In this document: positions 16,554 through 24,527 of the stretch, piece by piece
How the letters are laid out: each line of letters opens with the position of its first letter
Position numbering within the stretch: the first letter of the stretch is position 1
From: Bradyrhizobium sp.
GTDB taxonomy: Bacteria; Pseudomonadota; Alphaproteobacteria; Rhizobiales; Xanthobacteraceae
Direction of reading: 5' to 3'
Assembly: GCF_016213215.1 (NCBI RefSeq)
Contig: NZ_JACRAW010000038.1
Location: 1 to 64,000 of the forward strand
Length of the DNA: 64,000 nt
The notes under the pieces: model-generated
Databases searched by the model: none
What the model saw: only the letters and a program-made list of their open reading frames with translations
Told to the model about the DNA's origin: nothing
Position numbers and translations under genes: made by a program

Positions 16554-17387
16554 ATGAATCAAAATCTACTCTTCGGCCTCGTCCTGCTTTCCGCTGTCGG
16601 TCATGCGTCATGGAATGCGCTTCTCAAGACCACGTCCGATCGCCTGGTGCTGATGGTCGCGATTCGCATCGTGGGCCTGTTGTACGGCGCTATCGTCCTG
16701 TGGGCGGTAGGGGCACCCTCGATCGGGAGCCTAAGCTGGATGATCGCCGCGGCAGTTGCCATGTGGATCTATCAAGCACTCCTCGTTCAAGCCTATCACA
16801 TCGGGGATCTCAGTTTCGTCTATCCGCTATCGCGCGGTTTGGCGCCTGTCCTCCTGACTGCCATTGCGTTCTTTCTACTCAACGAGACGATTTCGGTCCT
16901 CCAACTCTTGGGGGTGATCTCTATCTCGCTGGGTATTGTGACGCTGGCTCTCTTGGGTCGCGGCAGTTCGGGCGCCCTGGTCTACGCGATGCTGATTGGC
17001 GCGAGCATTGCAGCCTATAGCTTCCTCAGCGGCGCGGGAGTCAGGTTGAGTGAAAACGTTCTCGGGTTCAGCGCAGCGCTCGAAATTGCGTCTGGCGTGG
17101 GCATCCTGGGCTATACCACCGTCGCGCGCGGCCGGTCGTTTGTGCCTTCACTACTTGCGATCTGGCCAACAGGAATAGGTGCGGGCATACTCTCAAGTGT
17201 GGGCTATCTGACCTTCCTGGTCGCCGCGGTACATCTGCCAATTGGGCCTGTCTCAGCTGTTCGCGAATGCAGCGCGCTTTTTGGAGTGCTGATCGGCATC
17301 TTCATCATGAATGAGCCATTTGGCCTTGCCCGAGCGTTCGCGGCCGTGCTGATGACGCTCGGCATCATGGTGCTGGCGGTGCTCTAG
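16554..17387 (+). CDS. DMT superfamily (EamA) membrane transporter
   Basis: A 277-residue protein with ten hydrophobic segments in two EamA repeats. The second half contains AVHLPIGPVSAVRECSALFG and an IxxGIFIMNEPFG motif, typical of drug/metabolite exporters. The ATG at 16554 is used; a TTG at 16521 would add eleven polar residues, and neither has a clear Shine-Dalgarno. It lies about 400 bp below an FMN riboswitch. Some DMT proteins in rhizobia (RibN) import riboflavin under such control, so a riboflavin role is possible but not shown. The 3' end overlaps the convergent DUF805 gene by four bases. Confidence 0.8.
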   Translation: MNQNLLFGLVLLSAVGHASWNALLKTTSDRLVLMVAIRIVGLLYGAIVLWAVGAPSIGSLSWMIAAAVAMWIYQALLVQAYHIGDLSFVYPLSRGLAPVLLTAIAFFLLNETISVLQLLGVISISLGIVTLALLGRGSSGALVYAMLIGASIAAYSFLSGAGVRLSENVLGFSAALEIASGVGILGYTTVARGRSFVPSLLAIWPTGIGAGILSSVGYLTFLVAAVHLPIGPVSAVRECSALFGVLIGIFIMNEPFGLARAFAAVLMTLGIMVLAVL

Positions 17388-17821
17388 GCGTCATGAACGC
17401 TATGGGCCAATGGATCACCGCCAAATCGATTGTTCCCACGGGCGCCGGGGATGATGCACATCGCGGCCACGACGATCAAGATAACGATCCATGCGCGGAT
17501 ATTGATGGCGTGCGACAGGGGAGAAATCGCGAAGAACGCAAGCAGCCACCATCCGGACAGGTTGAGGTCGTGCAGCCTCTTGGCGAACACAGCGGCAAGA
17601 GGCCAAAGCGCGACCAACGTCGCCAGCAGTACTGGTAAACCCTGTGCGCGGTCGATGTCACTGCGGTTCACATAAAATTGGACGGGCGGAGTGCTCGCTA
17701 TCAGAAGGGTCCGACTCAGGAATGCGGTGGCAAGCACGATGCCGAAATAGCCGAGCCGGAACTCGTGGCGACTGATGCGCCCATCAAAGGACAAGAAGAA
17801 CCAGCTATGGATGGCGAGCAT
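17384..17821 (-). CDS. DUF805 family inner membrane protein
   Basis: A 145-residue membrane protein with the DUF805 signature: an N-terminal SFDGRISRHEFRLGYF segment, several hydrophobic helices, KRLHDLNLSGWW near residue 85, and a C-terminal PGARGNNRFGGDP. Family members such as YhaH of Escherichia coli have no firm function. The gene ends on the stop of the converging EamA gene and has no obvious partner. Confidence 0.88.
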   Translation of the reverse strand: MLAIHSWFFLSFDGRISRHEFRLGYFGIVLATAFLSRTLLIASTPPVQFYVNRSDIDRAQGLPVLLATLVALWPLAAVFAKRLHDLNLSGWWLLAFFAISPLSHAINIRAWIVILIVVAAMCIIPGARGNNRFGGDPLAHSVHDA

Positions 17822-18615
17822 GTCCGAAAGCGCCGCGTTTTCCTGCGGCCTGCCTTAGCAGCTTGCCGTTAACGCAGCCGGAATCGATAGCCGGAATTTG
17901 TCGGCAATAGACGAGGGAAGGGCTTCCGAAAGGCCTGGGTTTGGGCGTTCCAGAACGTGGAAGTCCTCTGAGCTAAGGCGGTTGGCAATAGGTGAGAAAC
18001 TACGTATGCACAATGTTAAGGAAAGGCGTTCGACTGCCTGACAGGCAAATCAGGTACCCGGGCGAGCAAAGCGATACAGAGGATCGTAAAGTCCCGCACG
18101 TCGTCTCCCGCTCACGCGAGCACAACTGCTTGGGCCGCCTGGCGGGCAAATCACCCCAGGGCTCGGTCTACCGCCCCGCGCCAAAATAATTCGCTTTTTC
18201 AGAATTACGAACCGGCCTATCTTTCACCCGTCTCATCCCGGCAAGAGGGGCGGGTCGCGATCGTCACGAACGCGGGATGAAGATGCGGTGGACGCGGCAG
18301 CGTCGGCGCGAGGCGAGGGTGCAGGGCGGGCAGAGGATTGAGCCGAACCCCGTGAGCGTCCCGGGCATCGCGCAGGACGAACGGCGCTGTTACTTGACTT
18401 GGCTTTAGGTTTGGTGCGGCTTGCCGCGCCGAAGCCTTGGCGGAGGCGGGATCGCGTACGGCAAAAGCGTGTGGTCCTGGCTGCCGTTGCTGCAGTCAAG
18501 CTCCGCGGAGGCGCCTTGAGCCCAACCGGGTGTGAGGCGTCGCCAATCCGCGGAGCGACGGTGACAAGAACGAATTCGTCGCCGGGGAGAGCTCGTCATA
18601 AGCCGTAAAGCCACT

Positions 18616-18726
18616 GCGCAGGGAAGGCCGGGTGTCGTCGGCTGTACCTGTATGCTCGTGTGCGATTTCCTTAGCGTGTGTGCACACGAGACCGCGGGTG
18701 CAGCGGGCACCCGGTCTTCCCTGCGC
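18616..18726. repeat. Inverted-repeat element with 19-bp arms
   Basis: GCGCAGGGAAGGCCGGGTG (18616-18634) faces CACCCGGTCTTCCCTGCGC (18708-18726), with one mismatch. The enclosed GTGTGTGCACAC (18676-18687) is itself palindromic. The sequence resembles an element common in Bradyrhizobium that generates many spurious frames in annotation. Confidence 0.75.
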
Positions 18727-18844
18727 CCTCTTGCATGAAAGAGGGTGAAGAGGACAGCAAAACTCGGGCGAATTGCGCCGCGAGAAGGCGAAGTCGCGTC
18801 TGCTGTTTGCAAATCGAATCTTGCCGCGAGCGAAAGTCTATCAC

Positions 18845-18890
18845 CTCACCCTGAAGGAGCTTGCGCAAGCAAGCGTCTCGAAGGGCGAGG
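18845..18890. repeat. Short palindromic repeat
   Basis: CCTCACCCTGAAGGAGC runs into TTGCGCAAG and closes with CGTCTCGAAGGGCGAGG, forming a nested hairpin of about 46 bp. It is of the same general class as the elements on either side. Confidence 0.6.
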
Positions 18891-18909
18891 GCAGAGCTGT
18901 GTTAGCGGG

Positions 18910-18952
18910 CCTCATGGTTCGAGACGGCGCTGCGCGCCTCCTCACCATGAGG
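18910..18952. repeat. Short palindromic repeat
   Basis: CCTCATGGTTCGAGACGGCG is followed by TGCGCGCCTCCTCACCATGAGG. The outer CCTCATGGT and ACCATGAGG arms pair exactly, giving a hairpin of about 43 bp. Confidence 0.65.
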
Positions 18953-19047
18953 GTTGAAACGGGCGCGGACGCGAAGACGGTTCATTCTCCCGAGCCACTG
19001 GAGCGAAGCGGAGGCATCGAAGAGCGATGGGCACCAGTGGGGCCGTG

Positions 19048-19088
19048 CATCCTTCGAGGCTCGCCATGCGAGCGCCTCAGGATGACGG
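19048..19088. repeat. Palindromic repeat related to those flanking the GIY-YIG gene
   Basis: CATCCTTCGAGGCTCGC and GCGAGCGCCTCAGGATG form imperfect arms around a CAT loop. The right half matches, with one difference, the element after the GIY-YIG gene (19595-19638), so this is a third copy in the same orientation. Confidence 0.7.
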
Positions 19089-19186
19089 GACGAATTTGGA
19101 GAAGGCGGCATCTTCGCTCGAACTGTGGCACTGACAGGCAACTTGATGCAGCGGGGCGCCAACATCTTACGTTGACACCTTGTTCG

Positions 19187-19638
19187 GTGCCGTCATCCTG
19201 AGGTGCGAGCCGTGCGGCGCATCGCGCCGCGCGGGGAGCCTCGAAGGATGACTGGAATGGGCATCTACGTCTACATGCTGCGCTGCGCAGATGGCTCCTT
19301 CTACGTTGGAAGCGCTACGGGCGAGGACGTGTCGAAACGCGTAGATGAGCACAACGCCGGAGCCTACCCGGGATACACATACACAAGACGTCCCGTGGTT
19401 CTGGTGTGGTCGGAATATTTCGATCGAATTACCGATGGCATCGCGGCCGAGCGGCAGATCAAGGGCTGGAGCCGAGCCAAGAAAGAAGCGCTTGTTCGCT
19501 CGGACTGGAACGCCATCAGTCAGTTGTCGCGCCGGCGCGCAGGAGCGCCGAGATCTAAAACCAACTCCTGAATTGTACTTGCAGACGGGCCGTTCACCCT
19601 TCGAGGCTCGCTACGCGAGCACCTCAGGATGACGGCAC
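19187..19638 (+). mobile_element. Putative GIY-YIG-associated unit bounded by 20-bp inverted repeats
   Basis: GTGCCGTCATCCTGAGGTGC at 19187-19206 is the exact reverse complement of 19619-19638. Each end is itself part of a palindromic element, and together they enclose a single small GIY-YIG nuclease gene, giving a 452-bp unit. The arrangement resembles REP-flanked RAYT transposase genes, but with a different enzyme. Mobility is inferred from structure only. Confidence 0.55.
19257..19571 (+). CDS. Small GIY-YIG nuclease family protein
   Basis: A 104-residue single-domain protein. The GIY-YIG strands read MGIYVYMLRCADGSFYVGSA. The family Arg is in VSKRVDEHNAG (about residue 27), and the metal-binding Glu lies in the ITDGIAAERQIKGWSRAKK helix (about residue 64). 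The ATG at 19257 has aagga eight bases upstream; ATG 19248 has no proper spacing. The start region is supplied by the flanking palindrome itself. Related stand-alone proteins are often annotated as UvrC-like or YhbQ-like, but no repair role follows from the sequence. Confidence 0.85.
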   Translation: MGIYVYMLRCADGSFYVGSATGEDVSKRVDEHNAGAYPGYTYTRRPVVLVWSEYFDRITDGIAAERQIKGWSRAKKEALVRSDWNAISQLSRRRAGAPRSKTNS

Positions 19639-19664
19639 TAATGTCGTTGCGGACTTCACGCAGT

Positions 19665-21263
19665 TCAGTTCTCGCTCTCGCCTTCCTGCTGGTCGGGCTT
19701 GAGCACGTCGTCCGGCAGCGTGTGCGCGACGGCGGATGGGCCGGCGATTTCAGGCCCGATCTCGCGTCCGCGGCCGCGGATCAGGCGCTCATAGGCCGAG
19801 ATCAGCGTTGCGTAGGGACTGACCCAGATCCAGCCGTCGCGGGTGAACACCTGCACGTCGAAATGCAGATGGCGCGAGGTGCCGTTGGGATGATCGAGAT
19901 AGTTGGAGATGACGCCGACGTTCTCGCCCTCGGACAGGATGCGGCCGTTCAGAAGGTTGGCGTCGTCCATCGCGGAAGGGTTCATGTGCATGTAGCGAAA
20001 GCGGATGTGCTCGGTACGGCTGTTGACCTGAAGCGTCAGGCCCTGCTGCTTGGGGGCGCGGATCACGGTGGCATCGCGCACGGCGACCAGGCCCTGACGC
20101 TTGGGATCGCAGTTCTCGCCGGCCTCATGGTCGGGTGGGCAGGGGACAGCGCGGATGTCCTCGCCCTGGTGGCCGAACTCACCGCCGCACTGGCCGACGT
20201 TGAAGCTGCGGGATTCGCAGAAATTGTCGCGCCACGGATACCCGGTGGGCAGGTCGGCCTTGTCGCGCTTGCCGAAAGACTGCGAGCGGACGGTGGCCGG
20301 CGCCTTCTCGACCGGAAAACGGACCTGCGAATAGACCATGAAGTCGGCACGCCCGCTCTGCTTGCGATAGCCGCTGTTGGCAATGATGTCGCCGGGCGGA
20401 CGATAGGTGAAATCGGGCGATCGTTCGAGCGGCCGCTCGGCGAGCTCGGAGGCAATGTCGAAGCGCGGCCGCGTTCGCTGTCCGCCTGCGACGTGCAGCG
20501 CCTTCAGGAATCGCTCGGCGACCGGATAGGCCTCGCGGCACGCCAGCCGCCGCGCTTTCGGCACGCTGTCCAGGCACTGGATCGAGACCACATAGGGCAC
20601 CCCGAAGCGCGTGAAGGCATAACGCACGTAGCCTTCGCGGATGAAGCGGCGCAGGTCCGGATATTGCGCGGCCAGCGACTTGACCGGCTCGCCCTTGCCG
20701 CCGGCCGGATCGGCAATGTCATAGACGAGAATCGAGCCGGTGATCTGCACCTCGACGGGCTTGGCGAAAACCCGCTGCGGCAGGTCGTCTCCCGCGCCGG
20801 GCTCGAGCGAGAACACCGCGTCATAGCCGGCGGGCCCGGCGTCGAACAGGTCGACGGGTCGGAAGTCGGATTGGTAGTGCGCGAGCGACAGGCTCGCGGG
20901 GGCACCGGCGCGCAGCGCTTCCAGAATGGCGCCCACGTCAAGGGGCAGGAGCACCGGAACGGAGCTGCGCGAAATGCCGTGGAAGAAAGGCGATGTAACC
21001 GCGTTCAGCCGGACCAGCGCCGGCAACGACCGCCTGTCATACCTCGACACCGCGCGGCGCGTCGCAAACACGAAGTCGGAAGCGATCGCGGGATGCGCGT
21101 TGATCTCGGTCCGCAACTGGTCGATGGCCGCGCGCCAGTCGACGCGCACCGCCGAGATGGAAGGGGTACGGAATTCGTCGGCACTGGCAGCAAGCCCGCC
21201 GATTTCCAGAAGAGAAAGCGAGGCGAGCAGGCGCGCGACGAACCCGACAGCTTTCCTTCCCAA
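19665..21263 (-). CDS. Secreted M23-like (LysM/peptidase M23 type) metallopeptidase-family protein
   Basis: A 532-residue protein with an N-terminal signal peptide (hydrophobic SLLEIGGLAASADE) and a long N-terminal region without an evident domain. The C-terminal M23-type fold, from about residue 360, contains GEFGHQGEDIRA and, further on, GTSRHLHFDVQV, the two halves of the His/Asp zinc site. M23 enzymes cut peptidoglycan cross-links or act as regulators of amidases. The large N-terminal domain and Cys-rich insert (NFCESRSFNVGQCG) are not typical of classical M23 proteins. It stands 36 bp before efp's stop on the same strand, and its function is unproven. Confidence 0.75.
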   Translation of the reverse strand: MGRKAVGFVARLLASLSLLEIGGLAASADEFRTPSISAVRVDWRAAIDQLRTEINAHPAIASDFVFATRRAVSRYDRRSLPALVRLNAVTSPFFHGISRSSVPVLLPLDVGAILEALRAGAPASLSLAHYQSDFRPVDLFDAGPAGYDAVFSLEPGAGDDLPQRVFAKPVEVQITGSILVYDIADPAGGKGEPVKSLAAQYPDLRRFIREGYVRYAFTRFGVPYVVSIQCLDSVPKARRLACREAYPVAERFLKALHVAGGQRTRPRFDIASELAERPLERSPDFTYRPPGDIIANSGYRKQSGRADFMVYSQVRFPVEKAPATVRSQSFGKRDKADLPTGYPWRDNFCESRSFNVGQCGGEFGHQGEDIRAVPCPPDHEAGENCDPKRQGLVAVRDATVIRAPKQQGLTLQVNSRTEHIRFRYMHMNPSAMDDANLLNGRILSEGENVGVISNYLDHPNGTSRHLHFDVQVFTRDGWIWVSPYATLISAYERLIRGRGREIGPEIAGPSAVAHTLPDDVLKPDQQEGESEN

Positions 21264-21299
21264 TTCCCCGCCCCCCGGCGCCCCAACTCTGCCGTCAGC

Positions 21300-21866
21300 T
21301 CAATCCTTTGCGCGCTCGGAATAAGAGCCGTCTTCCGTCATCACCACAATACGGGTGCCCACGGTGATGTGCGGCGGCACTGCGGTACGCACGCCGTTGG
21401 ACAGCACCGCCGGTTTGTAGGACGAGGAGGCGGTCTGCCCTTTGGTGACCGGCTCGGTGTCGACGACCTCAAGCGTCACCCGCTGCGGCAGGGCGATCGT
21501 GACCGGGGTCGCATCGTGCATCGACAGCTTCACCGTCATGTTTTCCTGAAGATAGACGGCGGAATTGCCGACGATGTCCTTCGGCACCTGCACCTGGTCA
21601 TAGGTCTCGGGGTTCATGAAGTGGAAGCCGTCGCCATCTTCGTACAGAAACGTGTAATTGCGCTCCTCGATCGTGACCTTCTCGACTTGGTCGGTCGTCT
21701 TGTAGCGCTCGGAGATCTTCACCCCGTCGCTGATTCGCCGCATCTCGATCTGGCTGACCGGAGTTCCCTTGCCGGGATGGATGTTCTCGGCGCTCAAAAC
21801 GACGTAAAGCTTGCCGTCTTGCTCGATAACGTTGCCTTTGCGAATAGAACTGGCGATGACTCTCAA
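21300..21866 (-). CDS. efp: Elongation factor P, starting at TTG
   Basis: EF-P is 188 residues long here if translation starts at the TTG at 21864-21866, giving [16 protein letters not shown] as in rhizobial EF-P. Starting at an upstream ATG would add about 28 unrelated residues. The modified lysine is Lys33 in HPGKGTP, the site of beta-lysylation by EpmA/EpmB. Domains KOW, OB2 and OB3 follow and end in the usual [15 protein letters not shown] relieves ribosome stalling at polyproline. It is divergent from epmA-epmB, which modify it. Confidence 0.93.
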   Translation of the reverse strand: MRVIASSIRKGNVIEQDGKLYVVLSAENIHPGKGTPVSQIEMRRISDGVKISERYKTTDQVEKVTIEERNYTFLYEDGDGFHFMNPETYDQVQVPKDIVGNSAVYLQENMTVKLSMHDATPVTIALPQRVTLEVVDTEPVTKGQTASSSYKPAVLSNGVRTAVPPHITVGTRIVVMTEDGSYSERAKD

Positions 21867-22004
21867 AGCTATTTTTCCTGATGGTTTGGCCCGGCACCGG
21901 GCAGGACACGAGCGTGGGGAGGCCTGTGCGGCCATTTCGGGGCGCAACATACTGATTTTGCCGCTGGATGCCAGCGTTTTGCGGACCGTCGCGGCGGCCG
22001 GTTA

Positions 22005-23057
22005 ATGGCTATTGACGACCAGTTTTCTCCGTTCTGGGCGGCCGACCGGCACGCCGACAAGCGGCCTTTCCTGGCCGCCCGGCGCGAGATTACCCGCGCG
22101 ATCCGGGCCTGGTTTGACGAACAGGGCTTTGTCGAGGTGGAGACCGGGATTCTACAGGTCTCGCCGGGCAACGAAACCCATCTGCACGCGCCCAGGACCG
22201 AGATCTTGCGCAGTGACGGCGAGCGTCTGACGCGGTACTTGAGGACTTCGCCGGAATTTGCCTGCAAGAAGCTGCTGGCGGCCGGGGAGACCAGGATTTT
22301 CGAGCTGGCGCGGGTGTTTCGCGACAGGGAGCGCGGCGACCTGCACCTGCCCGAATTCACCATGCTGGAATGGTACCGAGCCGGCGCGCCCTACGATGCG
22401 ATCATGGCCGACTGCATCGTCGTGATCGCCCATGCGGCCCAGGCGACCGGCATCCGACAGTTTTCGTTCCGCGGCCGCACCGCCGATCCGTTTGCCGAGC
22501 CGGAGCTGTTGACCGTTGCGGGCGCGTTCGAGCGCTTTGCCGGGATCGATCTGCTCGCAACCATTGTCGGCGGCGAGGGCGACCGTGCCGCGCTCGCGAC
22601 GGCCGCCGGGGACAAGGTGCGGATCGCCGATGACGACACCTGGTCGGATCTTTTCAGCAAGATCCTGGTCGAACATGTTGAACCGAACCTCGGGCAGGGG
22701 CGCTTGACGATCTTGTTCGAGTATCCGGCCCCCGAAGCCGCGCTCGCCCGCGTCAAGGCCTCCGATCGCCGCGTGGCGGAACGGTTCGAGGTCTATGCCT
22801 GCGGGGTCGAACTCGCCAACGGGTTCGGCGAGCTGACAGATGCGCGCGAGCAGCGCCGCCGCTTTGCGCTCGCGATGGAGGAGAAGCAGCGGCGCTATGG
22901 CGAGCGCTATCCGCTGGACGAAGACTTTCTGGAGGCGGTCTCCCACATGCCGGAAGCGAGCGGAGTGGCGCTCGGATTCGACCGGCTGGTGATGCTGGCA
23001 AGCGGCGCCTTGAAAATCGATCAGGTGGTCTGGACGCCGCCCGCGGGTGAACGATGA
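22005..23057 (+). CDS. epmA: EF-P--beta-lysine ligase
   Basis: A 350-residue paralogue of class II lysyl-tRNA synthetase that lacks the anticodon-binding domain and attaches beta-lysine to EF-P. Class II motif 2 (FELARVFRDRERGDLHLPEF) and motif 3 (GVALGFDRLVML) are present, and VETGILQVSPGNETHL near residue 45 is characteristic of EpmA (GenX/PoxA). It is divergent from efp across 138 bp. Its stop overlaps the epmB start in an ATGA, implying coupled translation. Confidence 0.95.
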   Translation: MAIDDQFSPFWAADRHADKRPFLAARREITRAIRAWFDEQGFVEVETGILQVSPGNETHLHAPRTEILRSDGERLTRYLRTSPEFACKKLLAAGETRIFELARVFRDRERGDLHLPEFTMLEWYRAGAPYDAIMADCIVVIAHAAQATGIRQFSFRGRTADPFAEPELLTVAGAFERFAGIDLLATIVGGEGDRAALATAAGDKVRIADDDTWSDLFSKILVEHVEPNLGQGRLTILFEYPAPEAALARVKASDRRVAERFEVYACGVELANGFGELTDAREQRRRFALAMEEKQRRYGERYPLDEDFLEAVSHMPEASGVALGFDRLVMLASGALKIDQVVWTPPAGER

Positions 23058-24148
23058 ACAAGCACGATCGAGCACGCACCTTGCGCGAGGTGGCCGATCT
23101 GGTCGCGCAGGGGCTTGTCCCGCCAGCAGCGCAGGCTGAACTGGAAGGAGTCGCCTCGCGCTATGCGGTGGCGATCACGCCGGAATTGGCCCGCCTGATC
23201 GACACCTCCGATCCGGCAGACCCGATTGCGCGTCAGTTCGTGCCGAGCGCGGAAGAGCTGGTGGCGCAGGCCGGCGAAAGGGCCGATCCGATCGGCGACC
23301 ACGCCTATTCGCCGGTTGCAGGTATCGTGCACCGCTATCCGGACCGGGTCCTGTTCAAGCTGATTCACGTCTGCGCCGTGTACTGCCGGTTCTGCTTTCG
23401 CCGCGAGATGGTCGGCCCCGGCAAGGAGACTGCGCTGTCGGACAGCGCCTATCAAACCGCGCTCGATTACATCCGCTCGCATCGTGAAATCTGGGAAGTG
23501 ATCCTGACCGGCGGCGATCCCCTGATGCTGTCGCCACGGCGGCTTTCGGAAGTCATCAATGATCTTGCCGCGATCGATCACGTCAGGATCATCCGCATTC
23601 ACACACGCGTTCCGGTGGCTGATCCTGCGCGCATCTCGGGCGAGATGGTGCAGGCGCTGAAAGTGAACGGCACCACCGTCTGGATCGCGCTGCACGCCAA
23701 TCACGCCCGCGAATTGACGATGAGAGTCCGCGCCGCGTGCGGAAGGCTGGTCGATGCCGGCATTCCGATGGTGAGCCAGTCCGTCCTGCTTCGTGGCGTC
23801 AACGACAATATCGGCGCGCTCGAAGCTTTAATGCGGGCCCTCGTTGAATGCCGGATCAAGCCTTATTATCTTCACCACGGCGACCTTGCCCCGGGAACCG
23901 CGCATCTGCGCACGACGCTGGAGGCGGGGCAGGAACTGATGCGCGCCTTGCGCGGACGGGTGTCCGGCCTGTGCCAGCCGGAATATGTACTCGATATTCC
24001 AGGTGGAAACGGCAAGTCTCCGGTCGGTCCGACTTACCTGGAGCGGGCGCAAAATATCGCAGCCGGGAAGGATGAAGGCGGCAATGAAACGCGCTATCGT
24101 GTCGCGGACTATTGCGGCGAGGTTCATCTCTACCCTCCCGGCCGGTGA
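23054..24148 (+). CDS. epmB: EF-P (R)-beta-lysine synthase, lysine 2,3-aminomutase-like radical SAM enzyme
   Basis: A 364-residue radical SAM protein that converts L-alpha-lysine to beta-lysine for EF-P modification. The iron-sulfur cysteines are Cys107, Cys111 and Cys114 in HVCAVYCRFCFRREMV. The LTGGDPLMLSPRRL and RIHTRVPV motifs follow, as in the KamA/EpmB family. It overlaps epmA by four bases and completes the efp-epmA-epmB set. No epmC (EF-P hydroxylase) gene is present in this window. Confidence 0.93.
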   Translation: MNKHDRARTLREVADLVAQGLVPPAAQAELEGVASRYAVAITPELARLIDTSDPADPIARQFVPSAEELVAQAGERADPIGDHAYSPVAGIVHRYPDRVLFKLIHVCAVYCRFCFRREMVGPGKETALSDSAYQTALDYIRSHREIWEVILTGGDPLMLSPRRLSEVINDLAAIDHVRIIRIHTRVPVADPARISGEMVQALKVNGTTVWIALHANHARELTMRVRAACGRLVDAGIPMVSQSVLLRGVNDNIGALEALMRALVECRIKPYYLHHGDLAPGTAHLRTTLEAGQELMRALRGRVSGLCQPEYVLDIPGGNGKSPVGPTYLERAQNIAAGKDEGGNETRYRVADYCGEVHLYPPGR

Positions 24149-24199
24149 GGGTGGGAACGCAAGCCGCGGGCCGATGCGGTCCCAACCGTTTTGAAGATT

Positions 24200-24229
24200 G
24201 GAGGAGCAGAATGAGGAGGAGCAGAATGA
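24200..24229 (+). repeat. Exact 15-bp tandem duplication carrying ribosome site and start codon
   Basis: GGAGGAGCAGAATGA occurs at 24200-24214 and again at 24215-24229. Each unit supplies a Shine-Dalgarno and an in-frame ATG, so the next gene has two equivalent starts five codons apart. Confidence 0.95.
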
Positions 24230-24480
24230 AAAGAACCATCCTACCGTTGTCGCTCCTGGTTCTTCTCGTCGGTGCCCCGGCAGGCGCACAGACCGGAGGC
24301 ACGTCGACGCTGACAAATCCGAGCGGCAGCAAGCCGCTGATCCAGGCGCCGGTCGGGCATCGGCAGCCGCGGGCGGCCGATGTGCCGAGCGAGAAGAATT
24401 TGAGCGACCCGAACAGCCCGGCCAACAAGGAGGACGCGGCCCTCGATCGCAAGATCAGGAACATCTGCCGCGGCTGCTGA
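24226..24480 (+). CDS. Small secreted protein of unknown function
   Basis: From the second start (24226) the protein is 84 residues, and from the first (24211) 89. It has a clear signal peptide (MKRTILPLSLLVLLVGAPAGAQ) with likely cleavage after AGA. The short mature part is rich in Ser, Pro, Asn and charged residues and ends in a CRGC pair. No domain is recognised. It lies 60-odd bases after epmB in the same direction and could be read through from it. The duplicated start signal is unusual and is reported separately. Confidence 0.7.
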   Translation: MKRTILPLSLLVLLVGAPAGAQTGGTSTLTNPSGSKPLIQAPVGHRQPRAADVPSEKNLSDPNSPANKEDAALDRKIRNICRGC

Positions 24481-24527
24481 TCGGCCGGCGGGGCGCGCGC
24501 GAGAACACGTCCCGCCGACGATTGATA

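Larger units (their letters stand above)
17822..19186. other. 1.36-kb stretch without convincing genes, rich in interspersed repeats
   Basis: Open frames here (for example 65 codons at 17992-18189) lack ribosome sites and recognisable domains. From about 18.6 kb the stretch is a succession of palindromic elements, listed separately, and most frames found there are products of the repeats. Nothing else is supported. Confidence 0.6.

Noticed and set aside
17992..18189. 65-codon plus-strand frame
   Set aside because: No ribosome site, no domain and no sign of conservation visible.
18405..18812. 135-codon minus-strand frame in the repeat cluster
   Set aside because: Its sequence (GRREDRVPAAPAVSCAHT) is the translation of a common Bradyrhizobium repeat, often mis-annotated as a gene.
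19629..21881. 750-codon plus-strand open frame opposite the M23-like and efp genes
   Set aside because: It mirrors the real minus-strand genes and has no domain; long antisense frames are expected at this G+C content.
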